A stretch of 64,000 nucleotides of DNA from Plazaster borealis (GCA_021014325.1 JAJGQC010000607.1:40521-104520); one strand, 5' to 3'. Shown: positions 34,113-46,264, counted from the first letter of the stretch. The notes: generated by a model not told the origin, from the sequence alone. Translations and numbers: made by a program.

Positions 34113-37100
34113 CTTGAAATCTTAGTAGGCACTCATTGATGCAGGGCCGCAACTCTTCAGAGGGTGACAACATCTGCGCAATCACAGGTGAAAATTTACA
34201 CGCTTCCTTGGGCGGATGGTGTAATTTGAATTTTCCCGATTTGAAATTTTGAATTACACCTTCTGGCTGTTTGATGTATGGGTGTGTTGCCTCATGTGGT
34301 ATGTGCCCATCAGTAAGTATGTAGTATAACAGACAACCTCCAATCTGGGGAAAAAGTCAGAATTCAGATATAAAACTTCTTTGGATTTTTTTGCTTTGAT
34401 GAAGTTTTGTAGTTTGAACTAGACGTTGAAAATGTTCTATTCTACAATTTGTAAACACAAGACTGTAGTCAATGTGGATGTCATGTACATGTACATACAT
34501 TGTACATGTATCAATTGTAGCAACAAAATTGTATTTTCTCAATTTGCAGATAATTATCGTCATCGCAGCGGTCATCCTACTCATGACTGAGTACCTTGTT
34601 GATGAAGCTTCTAATTTAAGCTATTACATGTTTGCAAAAATTAATACAACTTTTTTAAAACAAACTTTGAAACAGTTTTATGTCTGGCATTGACTGCCTC
34701 AAAGGACTACCGTACGGGTGTCCCTACAAAACACACAATGGGCAACCGTTCGCAAACACAAACTGCACAAAATACCACATGAACATGTGGGGTCCAATGA
34801 CCTCGGATACAGGTCGAAACCCGACCCCCACAAGTAAACATATCCACGCACCTTGCCTTAAGTATGCACTAAAACGGTATATTTGCAGTTATCCATAAAG
34901 TACAGTACATGTATTTAAAAAGGTCCTACACATTGTTATTAATTGTTAATAATAATAATAATAAACGGCTTTTATATAGCGCCCTTAACCCAAAACAGGG
35001 TCCCGAGGTGCTTTAGAGAGGTTAAAAATAATTTGAACAATTTAAGAAATAGGCCTACTGAACAATTTATGAAAAACATGCAGATTATGAAATACTTAAG
35101 ACAAAAAAACCCCACACAATTACAATGATGTGAAGTGTCAGTCTCAAACGACATGACTGAGGCAGATGAGAAACTTTAAAAAGCTAAACTTTAAAAAAAG
35201 TCAACAAGCTCAATTATTAAGAAAGTTGGATTACAAAGGAAGGACATTTGCCCCTCAAAAAGTGCATCACGCAATTAATGATTAAAAAGGAAAGTTTTCA
35301 GTTTTGATTTAAAAATGTTCACAGATGATGCAAGCCTGATATATTGAGGCAGTTGGTTCCATTCTATATGAGCGGCTTCCATGAATGAACGCTGCCCATA
35401 AGCAGTTCGCAGTCGTCGAGTTGGTGGTTTGACAAGGTTCTGGGTTGAAGAATTACGGAGCGATCGGCAAGGAGCATACGGTGTGATGGGTTCTGTTAAA
35501 TAGGAAGGGGCGAGTCCATTAAGCGTCTTGTATGTGATAAGATTGATCTTAAATGCGATTCTCTGGCGGATGGGAAGCCAATGAAGCCCTCTCATAATAT
35601 CAGAAATACTGTCGTACTTATTTGCACGCTTCACCAATCTGGCAGCGGTATGCTGAACTCTTTGGAGCTTCATGATCTTAGAGTCGGATAATCCATAAAG
35701 TAGCGAATTACAATGATCCAAACGCGAGGTGACATATGCGTGGACTAGTTTTTTCTGCCGTGTCTTGGTCAAGATAATGTCTTATTCTCGCCCGATGTTT
35801 CTAATTGCATACGTTGCGTTGCGACAAATGTTGTTCCTCCGACATACAAAGCCGGTCATCTAAGATTACGAGCAGAAGAAGTAGGTTTGACAGTCGAGTC
35901 TCCTACAGTATTAACTCCAGTTATAGGTATTGTTATACCCAAAGTGGGGGGGGGGGGAGAATGGCCCCGACGGAACCGTCAGGCACCCTACATGTAAATC
36001 TAACCTAGCCAACAATTATGCAAGCTAAAAGGGAAAAGAGTATCCCAGTCCTACAAAAACATCATAAACTCTCCAAGTTGGGAAATGAGGGGAACAGGTA
36101 AGATAGCCCAACCGATACACAGATGGCACCATATCTATCCTAAAAAATTATGTCGAAATTATGTGAAAAAAATGTGATTTCAAAAATGGAAATCATTCTA
36201 CATGTAACTTTTTCTGTATTTTTCTGCCAAAAAACTGCCCATGATAGCCCAACCGAAACCCAGATGGCACTACCACGAAAAAGTGCATTACCCTTGACCT
36301 TACCACATATGGACAATTAATGCTTGGTTTATCTTGTCATTTTTTTTCTCAAAGAACTGCCTCAGATAGCCTGATTGAAACCCGGATGGCACAATCATAA
36401 ACAACTTACATCATTGATGTCAATACAACCGTATTGTGATGCAAAGTCACAATTTCCGTAAATTGTATATTGTCCCAAGATTAAAACTAAATTCAAACTC
36501 CTAGATTAAATGCATGGAAGATTCTCCTGTATAGTTCCTTACTCAATTACCCAGAAATGGTGGCGCCATATAGGGGAAGTTGTGGGTTAAAAAACCCGAC
36601 CTTGCTACAAGCTGTGGCAAAGTGAGGCTAAATTGGAAAAATTCCTGCCCAAATGAGAAAGGCTGATGCAACCATTGTGCTCTCATTGGCTGCTACTTTG
36701 AATCTGCAACCAATCAAATAACTTGAATACCTACGTTTTGCTGATTGGTTCCCAGCTAGCACTGTGGACCCCCCGGAACTTAAATATACTAGCTTCACAG
36801 GCCCATACTAATGCACCCGCGTGTACAACATCAGCACATGCAGTGAATGGGCCAGCTGAGTATAAGATTACATACATGCCACACGTCCACAAACATGCAT
36901 GCTCGGAAATCATCAATGCCGTGTGCCTAAAATCATTTAGTATAGAGCATTTGATCGTTAATTCCATAAAAGGCATATATTTTTGACAATCAGACAATTG
37001 TAATATGTTGGAATTACTGTTGGACATTTAAAATGGAATAGTTAGGGAAGTTTATCATGTTTATATAGCCATTTTTCTTATTATTGCCAGCCTCCTTAAA

Positions 37101-38020
37101 GCACATGCAACCTTCTTGCTATATATCTTGTGTCTAAATTCTTACTTGTATGTCAGACGACTTCTTGTACTTGCTGATATCACCACCCATGCTCTCTGCC
37201 GCCATCCAGCACAGAGTGCCCATAGATTTAGTAAAGACAGTCGTCTTCCCAACTACTTGATAAGATATTCCAAAATCACCAATCTTCACCTTGCCATCAG
37301 CATCTAGAGTGCATGGAAATAATTTAACATTTTAATCAAAATCGCTAATTGTGGAACACAACCTGTAAGCTAACTGAATGAAATATAGTATTTAGATTTT
37401 TTCTTGATGGAAAAATTCATCATAATCTTATCAGTTTAGGATCCTCAAGACTCCCTCAAAATTTTCAGTCTCAAGATGTTTCAGCCCATGAGATTTAATC
37501 ATGTCTGTGATGAATTGGCAGGAACTAAGCTGCAAATTTCTACAAACAAATTATGAATTATGTGCATTTGTGAAACATACATACCGACCAGTACGTTTTC
37601 AGGTTTGATATCTCTGTGGATGATGTTCAAACTGTGCAGCTCTTTCAGTCCTCTCATGAAATCAATGCAGAAGTGTTCTCTTCTATCATCTGTAAGACTG
37701 GTGTGGATGGGCAAGGTTTTATCTTCAATTACCTCTTGTAGATTATACTCGCACAGCTGCGTTACAAAATATGTAAAGTCATCATCCTCTGTGACAAACA
37801 GCGTCTTCAAGACATGATTCAGTTTCTGGTCTTTCAGCAATTCATAGATCTGTACTTCCCTTCCAACAAGTTCCGAGTTGACTCTCTTAACTGCAACAGG
37901 TGTGGCCCCAAACATTCCAAGAAACACTCTTGCACCGCTGCATCCCGAAGCTATGTCGACAGATTTACTAAAGATTACATCTCCAATCTGCTTCTTGCTG
38001 TCTGCTTGTTTTAGCTTCAT
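34113..38020 (-). CDS. Protein kinase domain, three exons
   Basis: Exons 37585-38020, 37146-37303 and 34113-34344 join in phase (1, 0, then out 1). The ATG at 38020 is preceded by an in-frame stop. Visible kinase motifs: Gly-rich loop SGCSGARVFLG, VAVKR lysine, an E in GREVQIYELL, HRDIKPENVLV catalytic loop, KIGDFGIS, activation segment KSMGTLCWMAAE, and KSSDIQIGGCLLYYILTDG of the C-lobe, ending near RPCINECLLRFQ. All catalytic residues are present, so activity is expected. The HRDIKPEN, MAAE and SDI-x-x-G-C-x-x-Y-Y-x-L set resembles IRE1/RNase L-like kinases, but no transmembrane segment or RNase (KEN) domain is seen. What follows is uncertain: BRCT exons lie downstream on the same strand, but the link is not complete. 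Confidence 0.85.
34946..35945 (-). mobile_element. L2/CR1-type LINE, 5'-truncated
   Basis: Minus strand. The ORF at 35275-35772 encodes the C-terminal part of a non-LTR reverse transcriptase ORF2 (motifs HAYVTSRLDHCNSLLYG, KLQRVQHTAARLV, LHWLPIRQRI, WNQLPQYIR, FKSKLKTFLF) with its natural stop, then a 3' UTR ending GCGCTATATAAAAGCC and (TTA)n. Sequence to about 35945 continues the ORF with a frameshift near 35785 and a stop, so the copy is dead. It sits in a kinase-gene intron in the same orientation. Confidence 0.88.
35946..37145. other. Kinase-gene intron
   Basis: No exon recognised. Contains a poly-G run (35946-35957) and three diverged short repeats of ccaaccgaaacccagatggca type at about 36106, 36249 and 36372. 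Confidence 0.45.
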
Positions 38021-38079
38021 TATTTTCTCAAGCCATCACTGTCCCTTTAATACAAAATTTAATTGCAATGAATTTTACA

Positions 38080-38425
38080 TAAACTTAAAATAAAATAAAA
38101 TAAAAAAAAATAACGCAAAATAAAATAAAATCAAATCAAATAAAATCAAATCAAATGACATGACATGGCATGGCATGGCATGGCATGGCATAACATAACA
38201 TAACATAACATAACATAACATAACATAACATAACATAACATAACATAACATAACATAACATAACATAACATAACATAACATAACATAACATAACATAACA
38301 AACATAACATAATATAACATAACATAACATAGCATAGTTTAGCATAGCTTAGCATAGCATAGCATAAAAAAAGCATAGAGAAGCATAGCATAGCATAACA
38401 ACATAAACATAACATAACAACATAA
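38080..38425 (+). repeat. Pentanucleotide array (TAACA)n and variants
   Basis: Blocks of aaata, tggca, taaca and tagca pentamers follow one another, the longest being (taaca)n at 38190-38300. The ORFs over it are repeats of the same codons and are not genes. It is just upstream of the kinase start. Confidence 0.93.
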
Positions 38426-39002
38426 CATTCCATTCTTCTGTGAAGAAGTAATATACACAACAATTCAAAGTTGATGATTGCACTACATGTATGTTTCTCA
38501 CATACCTTATACATGTAGCACGCTTCCGTTTTACAGTCAGTTTCCTGCCAAAAAAGCATACAGAGAATAATTTTTTTTTTTAATTGTCATTACAAACCTG
38601 AAATGCAGAAACACAACAACCCCACCCCCGTTTGAATAATGGTTACACGGTTACAAAAATAACCGTAAACGCACAGGCTTAGTTTGATTGAGACCGCATT
38701 CCTGTGGTTGTCGGTCATTGGGATTGACAATAGTGTCGACGTCAAGGATTAATTGCGATACCATCGATAATCGCGATAAATTCTTGACGATATATCGTGG
38801 ACGAAAAAAACAGTATCACCCAAGCTTCCTACACTCCAACTTATGGCACATGCATGACCAAAGAAGTGTTCTGAAGAGTTGTTTTAAATTCAACACAATT
38901 GCTTCTCAGTGCATAATTTACACAGTGTCTGCAAGCACAGTTGTCCTGTATTTACATGATTGACAAGCAAGTGAGACAACAAAGTGCCATACACATGTTA
39001 CC
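38426..39002. other. Non-coding region
   Basis: Contains an old repeat at 38690-38840 with cgataatcgcgata and ending atcacccaagctt, resembling the end of the 27656 element. No gene. Confidence 0.45.
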
Positions 39003-39598
39003 ACCAGGCCTGAGAGTGGACCCTTAAAAAAACAGCTGAAACACTACATGATGTACGAATGATCGTGGAACGCCAAGTGAGCACGCGCCACGCATTTACG
39101 CTGGTCGAATTGGGGCACCCCATTAATCCAGTAACTAGGCTTATTTTACATGATTGTAGTTGTACAATATTGTTGCCAAGCTTAAATAAGGCATGCCAAG
39201 CTTATATCAGGCCAAAAAAAAAATATATATATGTCTATATTTTTTTTTGGTGTGAAATAAGCGGAGATTTCTGAGGCCTGTATAATCCATGATTTCCAAA
39301 AATGAGCGTCTGATAGTACTGTTGGTTTGCCAAAATAAGGGCGTGTGCCAGGTGCCCCCACAATCTGCGCCTGTTGTTTGGGTCCAACCAAAGTGATTGT
39401 GGATATCATTCATCAGGATTGGAGAGCACTTAGTTACAGTGAAGGATATGCATTTTCATTTGTGGATTTTGTGAGATTTTTCCCAGTAAGGGATAAATTT
39501 ACTTTTCTGATATTTTTAATCATTGGACAAATCTAGATGTTCATTTTCCAAGGAAACACATGATATAGAAATGACAGATAATCATCTGCAATACAAAT

Positions 39599-40181
39599 GG
39601 GTCATTCCATGAAGGTGGGACACAATTTGTGAAATTGTTCGATATTATTTTTGTTGAAAAAATGTTGACTAATTTATGTTTATCAATCATCACATTTTAT
39701 TTGGGTGTAATTGAAAGTATTTCAGAAAGTTTTAAGTCCGTCCCACACCATCTTACCTGATATTCTTAAAAATTCAAGGTAACGATGTAACAGGGACACC
39801 GGCATGCCTGTAGTACATATTTTTCAATATTTTGGGAGTAATTAACAAATTTACAATCTTCAACAGAAACTTGATGCCAAATCCTAACTTCCTTCATGGC
39901 TATTAATGTACACATGGTTGAGAAACTTAAGGATATATGTCACAATGTAACGAAACACCAAACGTCACACCTATGGTGTACCCATTACATCAGTGCAGGC
40001 ACTGTATCACATCTATTTTACACCACAGTAATCAAGTAAAACCTTTTTATGAATCCTGTTTGGTGTTATTTATACTATGTAAAGCAAGATTGACCAAGTA
40101 GACTAGTGAAGTGGTAAAAAAGCTTCATTGGTGGTAACGATGAAACAGTGTCCCAAGTGTTCCACCTTCATGAAATGACCC
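39599..40181. mobile_element. MITE family G, copy B, TSD AAAT
   Basis: Same ends and AAAT flanks as 21746-22325, in the duplicated segment. Confidence 0.87.
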
Positions 40182-40225
40182 AAATACACAATTCCATGGA
40201 CCCATGCCCTGCCCTCTCATCTTAC

Positions 40226-41034
40226 ATGTTCTGTTGCCTTTTCTGAACTGCATAGTGGTTGACCAGTGTCACCGTCATCTTTAGAAGACAAAGACGACCA
40301 AACTAAACAAAACAAAAGATAAAGTAATGCGATTAATAATTTTAAAAATAATTTGAAGGGAATTTTACAATACAAGAACTAATTAGAAACAAACTTTGAA
40401 ATAATGACAAACTTGGAAATAAGGGGAGTTGGCACTACCTACAGACTTAAAGGTTTTGTCAGTTTTGGTAACAGCTCAAAATCAGTGTCCACATTTTGTG
40501 TGTTTCAACATATGCTTGAACAATCAAACCTGTGAAAGTTTGAGCTCAATTGGTCATCGAGGTCACGAAAAAATAGTGAAAAGAGACCTGATGTGTTTTC
40601 TGTTTTTTCAAATTATCGCGCGTGATAAAACCTATTGTTTTACTCGTTTCTCAGAAACGATAGCATTTTAGGCAGAAATATTTTAAGGAACCCTTTCTAT
40701 TATTACTTACTTTAAATCATGTAAGTTTTGTGTGAATTTGTGAACATTGTGTTTTTCGATCTTACCAATAGTGTACAGGGCCTTTAAAGATAAAACATGT
40801 AAATGATTTTATTGTCCAGTAGATACAAGAATGGATTTGGTTAAAGAATCATGAATTACAATACACATACTAGACACTCATTGGAATGTTCAGGTTTTCA
40901 AATGACTGCATGCAATGTTACAATAGGAACCAAACAATTCTGTATCACTTACAACTTGTTCCAGGATTATCAGCCATTTGCTCATGGTCACTCTCATCAC
41001 ATAAACTTGCCATGTTCCCATCAGTCCCTGAATT
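40226..41034 (-). CDS. Linker-exon cassette B (40953-41034 and 40226-40302)
   Basis: The exons have the same lengths (82 and 77 nt) and splice phases as cassette A. Exon 1 reads NSGTDGNMASLCDESDHEQM onward; exon 2 differs from A by one codon (first full codon TGG, Trp, instead of Gly). Frames and signals are intact. The next phase-0 exon downstream in a transcript is not evident: the kinase exon carries its own start and an in-frame stop precedes it. Confidence 0.55.
40451..40783 (+). mobile_element. T2/Kolobok-type MITE in copy B, TTAA TSD
   Basis: It starts AGGTTTTGTCAGTTTTGG and ends CCAATAGTGTACAGGGCCT, with TTAA on both sides. The orthologous site in copy A (22590-22593) has a single TTAA and no insert. 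Confidence 0.9.
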
Positions 41035-41568
41035 CTGGTTCACAAAAACAAATGATTAATTGAAAAGGAGATTTCTATTGCATGTTTACTATTATTTATT
41101 AAGATAAAATAAGACTGTTATTAAAATTTGAACATTTCTAAGAAAGTATAGATGGGTCATTCTGTGTCAAATCAACCCTTGGTCCCTGCATGACCCTTTC
41201 AGATTTTGATGAAACTCCATCATAATGATCCATTGAGTAAAAAATGAACAAACACAAAAAATAGCCTCATTTGACGTTCCCGAGACATGGCCTCCTGCAA
41301 TTTGCTCAAAACCTCTGTCTCTCGTGGTCGCGAGTCATAAAAATGCATGGGGCAGGGGTTACATAGTTCACAATTATATTAACAAGATACTTCTCCACAT
41401 TTGTCTAAAAAAGTATACAAAAGATCTTTTGACTGTGGACAGATTATGTTAAGTATTATCTGTTAAGTATTCTCATACTCTGATATACATGTACATGATT
41501 AAGTGCTGTAGAATCAGTGCTGTACAAGTCATGGAAAGCAAAGAACCATAAACCTCAGGTGGGGCTGG

Positions 41569-41602
<34 letters not shown>

Positions 41603-42759
41603 TTTCTGAAATAAAAAATCGGCATGATCAATGAAAAAGCGGATATCTGCTTTAAAGCGGAGATTTCAGTCCTGTATAATCCGTGATTTCCAAAAATGAG
41701 CGTGCGCTCCAAAATTTCTAATTTTATGCATCTGATACTGTTGCTTTGCCAAAATAAGGGGCATGTGCCGGGTGCCCCCCCCCCACAATCTGCGCAGGTT
41801 GTTTGGGTCCAACCAAAGTGATTGTGGATATCATTCATCAATTATATTAGCAAGATACTTCTCCACATTTGTCTAAAAAAGTATACAAAAGATCTTTTGA
41901 CTGCGGACAGATTATGTTAAGTATTATCTGTTAAGTATTCTCATACTCTGATATACATGTACATGTACATGATTAAGTGCTGTAGAATCAGTGCTGTACA
42001 AGTCACGGAAAGCAAAGAACCATAAACCTCAGGTGGGGCTGGAACAATACTTTTTCTTTACTGCTAGACCAACAAAATCGCAGTTTGTAATGTGCATTTA
42101 TAATATGACAGTAGGTATAATCAGGCCTGTGAGTGGACCCAACACTACATGATGTACGAATGATCGTGGAACGCCAAGTGAGCACACGCCACGTATTTAC
42201 GCTGGTCGAATTGGGGCACCCCATTCATCCAGTAACTAGGCTTATTTCACATTATTGTAGTTGTACAATATTGTTGCCAAGCTTAAATAAGGCATGCAAA
42301 GCTTATATAAGGCCAACAAAAATATATATATATATATCTATTTTTTGGGGGTGTAAAATAAAAAATCGGCATGGTCAATGAAAGCGGATATCCGCATTAA
42401 AGCGGAGATTTCACAGTCCTGTATAATCCATGATTTCCAAAAATGAGCGTGCGCTCCAAAATTTCTAATTTGATGCATCTGATACTGTTGCTTTGCCAAA
42501 ATAAGGGGCCTGTGCCGGTGCCCCCAATCTGCGCCTGTTGTTTGGGTCCAACCAAAGTGATTGTGGATATCATTCATCAGGATGAGAGCACTCAGTTACA
42601 GTGAAGGATATGCATTTTCATTCGTCTTTTTTTAAAAATTTTTCCCAGTAAGGGATAAATTGACTTTTCTGATATTTTTAATTATTGGACAAATCTAGAT
42701 GTTCATTTTCCAAGGAAACAAATGATATAGAAATGACAGATATCATCTGCAATACAAAT

Positions 42760-43339
42760 GGGTCATTTCATGAAGATGGGACACAATTTGTGAAATTGTT
42801 CGATATTATTTTTGTTGAAAAAATGTTGACTAATTTATGTTTATCAAACATCACATTTTATTTGGGTGTAATTGAAAGTATTTCAGAAAGTTTCAAGTCC
42901 GTCCCACACCATCTTACCTGATATTCTTAAAAATTCAAGGTAACGATGTAACAGGGACACCATGCCTGTAGTACATATTTTTCAATATTATGGAAGGTAT
43001 AAACAAATTTACAATGTTCAACAGAAACTTGATGCCAAATCCTAACCTCCTTCATGGCTGTTAACGTACACATGGCTGAGAAAATTAAGGATATATGTCA
43101 CAATGTAACGAAACACCAAATGTCACACCTATGGTGTACCCGTTACATCAGTGCAGGCACTGTATCACATCTATTTTACACCACAGTAATCAAGTAAAAC
43201 CTTTTTATGAATCCTGTTTGGTGTTATTTATACTATGTAAAGCAAGATTGACCAAGTAGACTAGTGAAGTGGTAAAAAAGCTTCATTGGTGGTAACGATG
43301 TAACAGTGTCCCAAGTGTTCCACCTTCATGAAATGACCC
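42760..43339. mobile_element. MITE family G, copy C, TSD AAAT
   Basis: Same ends and AAAT flanks as 21746-22325, in the third copy of the segment. Confidence 0.87.
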
Positions 43340-43383
43340 AAATACACAATTCCATGGACCCATGCCCTGCCCTCTCATCTTAC

Positions 43384-44188
43384 ATGTTCTGTTGCCTTTT
43401 CTGAACTGCATAGTTGTTGACCAGTGTCACCGTCATCTTTAGAAGACAAAGACGACCCAACTAAACAAAACAAAAGATAAAGTAATGCGATTAGTAATTT
43501 TCAACATCATTTTAAGGGAATTTTACAATACAAGAACTAATTAGAAACAAACTTTGAAATAATGAGAAACTTGGAAATAAGGGGAGTTGGCACTACCTAC
43601 AGACTTAAAGGTTTGTACACTTTTGGTAACAGCTCAAAATCAGTGTCCACATTTTGTGTGTTTCAACATATGCTTGAACAATCAAACCTGTGAAAGTTTG
43701 AGCTCAATTGGTCATCGAGGTCACGAGAAAATAGTGAAAAGAGACCTGATGTGTTTTCTGTTTTTTCAAATTATCGCGGGTGATAAAACCTATTGTTTTA
43801 CTCGTTTCTCAGAAACGATAGCATTTTAGGCAGAAAAATTTTAAGGAACCCTTTCTATTATTACTTACTTTAAATCATGTAAGTTTTGTGTGAATCTGTG
43901 AACATTGTGTTTTTCGATCTTACCAATAGTGTACAGGGCCTTTAAAGATAAAACATGTAAATGATTTTATTGTCCAGTAGATACAAGAATGGATTTGGTT
44001 AAAGAATCATGAAATACAATACACATACTAGACACTCATTGGAATGTTCAGGTTTTCAAAAGACTGCAATATTACAATAGGAACCAAACAATTCTGTATC
44101 ACTTACAACTTGTTCCAGGATTATCAGCCATTTGTTCATGGTCACTCTCATCACATAAACTTGCCACATTCCCATCAGTCCCTGAATT
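43384..44188 (-). CDS. Linker-exon cassette C (44107-44188 and 43384-43460)
   Basis: Third copy of the pair, again 82 and 77 nt with intact splice signals and open frames. Exon 1 reads NSGTDGNVASLCDESDHEQM onward. Its entry phase (0) matches the output of the SET exon at 45228-45423 immediately upstream, so a SET-linker transcript is possible. Confidence 0.55.
43619..43941 (+). mobile_element. T2/Kolobok-type MITE in copy C, TTAA TSD
   Basis: It starts AGGTTTGTACACTTTTGG and ends CCAATAGTGTACAGGGCCT, giving a good 19 bp terminal inverted repeat, and is flanked by TTAA. It is the same insertion as at 40451. Confidence 0.9.
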
Positions 44189-45227
44189 CTGGTTCACAAA
44201 AACAAATGATTAATTGAAAAGGAGATTTCTATTGCATGTTTACTATTATTTATCAAGATAAAATAAGACTGTTATTAAAATTTGAACATTTCTAAGAAAG
44301 TATAGATGGGTCATTCTGTGTCAAATCAACCCTTGGTCCCTGCATGACCCTTTCAGATTTTGATGAAACTCCATCATAATGATCCATTGAGTAAAAAATG
44401 AACAAACACAAAAAATAGCCTCATTTGACGTTCCCGAGACATGGCCTCCTGCAATTTGCTCAAAACCTCTGTCTCTCGTGGTCGCGAGTCATAAAAATGC
44501 ATGGGGCAGGGGTAACATAGTTCACAATTATATTAACAAGATACTTCTCCACATTTGTCTAAAAAAGTATACAAAAGATCTTTTGACTGTGGACAGATTA
44601 TGTTAAGTATTATCTGTTAAGTATTCTCATACTCTGATATACATGTACATGATTAAGTGCTGTAGAATCAGTGCTATACAAGTCATGTAAAGCAAAGAAC
44701 CATAAACCTCAGGTGGGGCTGGAACAAAACTTTTTCTTTACTGGCAGACCAACAAAATCGCAGTTTATAATGTGCATTTATAATATGACAGTAGGTATAA
44801 TCAGGCCTGTGAGTGGACCCAACACTACATGATGTAAGAATGATCGTGGAACGCCAAGTGAGCACGCGCCACGCATTTACGCTGGTCGAATTGGGGCACC
44901 CCATTAATCCAGTAACTAGGCTTATTTCACATTATTGTAGTTGTACAATATTGTTGCCAAGCTTAAATAAGGCATGCCAAGCTTATATAAGGCCAAACAA
45001 AATATATATATATATCTATATATATTTTTTTTCTTTAATAAAAAATCGGCATGGTCAATGAAAAAGCGGATATCCGCTTTAAGGCGGAGATTTCACAGAC
45101 CTGTATTAAACAGTTTCTGGTCACACATGTGACGTCAAGATATTATCTCGTATTATGTGTGTTGCCACACTATGAAAAAGTCTCCCATATTGCTTTAACC
45201 TGTGCCCGATTAACAACTTTGCCTTAC

Positions 45228-45423
45228 CTTAACTCGCCATGGATAATGTTTATCCCCATAATCGTAACGAAGTTCGTCTGCTATTGAAATAGGTGTTCGT
45301 GCGAACAGGCAGAGATGTGGCTTTCCATCAGAAGAATGGATTACCTTCATGAGACTATTAGCCTCTTTGTTTGGAATGTCGTTGACCATACGGCACGCAC
45401 CCTCTGAATGGCTAGCATCAATA
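45228..45423 (-). CDS. SET-domain exon (C-terminal half)
   Basis: A 196 nt exon between acceptor AATTCCTTCCAG and donor GTAAGG, phase 2 to 0. It reads IDASHSEGACRMVNDIPNKE, later DGKPHLCLFARTPI, ADELRYDYGDKHYPW. R-x-V-N-D, the P-H-L-C-L-F-A strand, E-L-x-Y-D-Y-G and the following PW are features of SET methyltransferases, the YDYG Tyr being part of the active site. N of the usual NH pair is kept; the second residue is Asp rather than His, as in some diverged family members. Such enzymes transfer methyl groups to Lys from S-adenosylmethionine. The N-terminal half of the domain was not found in the window upstream to 49 kb. Confidence 0.82.
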
Positions 45424-45489
45424 CTGGAAGGAATTAATATTACAATTGGATAAGTTGCTTACATTCAACAAATGAGAAGTTTTCTACAT

Positions 45490-45857
45490 AATAATACTTG
45501 TTCTTATATAGCGCTTTTAACATCCCAATGGGTGTATCAAAGCGCTCAGTATTATTTCCTGCAAGGTATGTGGAGCTACGTTTTTGAAGTATGAGACCTA
45601 TAGCACCATGTAATGGTTTACAAGGTGCTGTGGCAAAATATGCTGCCGATCAAACCAGGAACACCGGGGCGAACCCCTTCTCTTTACGATAAGTGCATTA
45701 CACAACACACGGGACCTACGGTTTTACGTCCCATCCAAAGGACGCAGCAATAATGGTTAAGTGTCTTGCTTAAGGACACTTAGTGTCACTTGAACCAAAA
45801 CTCTGCTGACACCAGAGCTTGAGTCCGGTGTTCTTATCCGCTCGACCACGACACGCC
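45490..45857 (-). mobile_element. tRNA-derived SINE, second copy
   Basis: Homologous to 24319-24743 along most of its length: head with A box TGGTCGAGCGG, degraded B box, body, tail GCGCTATATAAGAAC with (TAT)n. Internal deletions relative to the first copy. Confidence 0.87.
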
Positions 45858-46264
45858 ATGTACGTGTACACATTGACATGAATCTTACATTGCATTCAGG
45901 GAATGGCAGCAGTAGCAAAGTTTTGGTTGCTGCGTAGATAGGCCTCCATGTACATAGAACATTAATGAGACATACATATAGCTTTTTTGTATGACTTAAC
46001 CCATCAGACCCACATGTACATGTATGTACGTTCTGGCTAACAATTACAGTGAGGAATTCAGTCATGATAAAGGATAACTGATAGATTTGCATTGAATAAA
46101 CCCTCACCAAAGTGAATGCCTTCATTACCGTAAGCAGTCAATAAGTAGTCACATTATAAGTAGTCATTATAGGCAGTCCTAAAAGCATTTTGGTAGTCAT
46201 TTTTTTGTAGTCATTTTTTTGTAGTCATTTATTGAGCTCATATGTTTCATAGACCTTCAAAGGT
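45858..46264. other. Non-coding region
   Basis: Nothing recognised except a triple ttttttgtagtcatt repeat at 46195-46230. Confidence 0.45.

Larger units (their letters stand above)
39003..45100 (+). repeat. Tandem copies B and C of the linker-cassette segment
   Basis: 39003-41571 (B) and 41839-44700 (C), with a partial repeat U at 41577-41838 and another at 44700-45100, are about 3 kb units homologous to 20979-23395 (A). Each holds repeat U, the AAAT-flanked MITE, linker exon 2, linker exon 1, and the left end of the AGAT element. B and C differ from A by a TTAA-flanked insertion, so they are more closely related to each other. A (TA)n run lies at 41572-41600. Confidence 0.9.

Noticed and set aside
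38075..38559. Long frames of MLCYVMLCYV type on the minus strand
   Set aside because: They are pure translation of the pentanucleotide array and occur in all frames.
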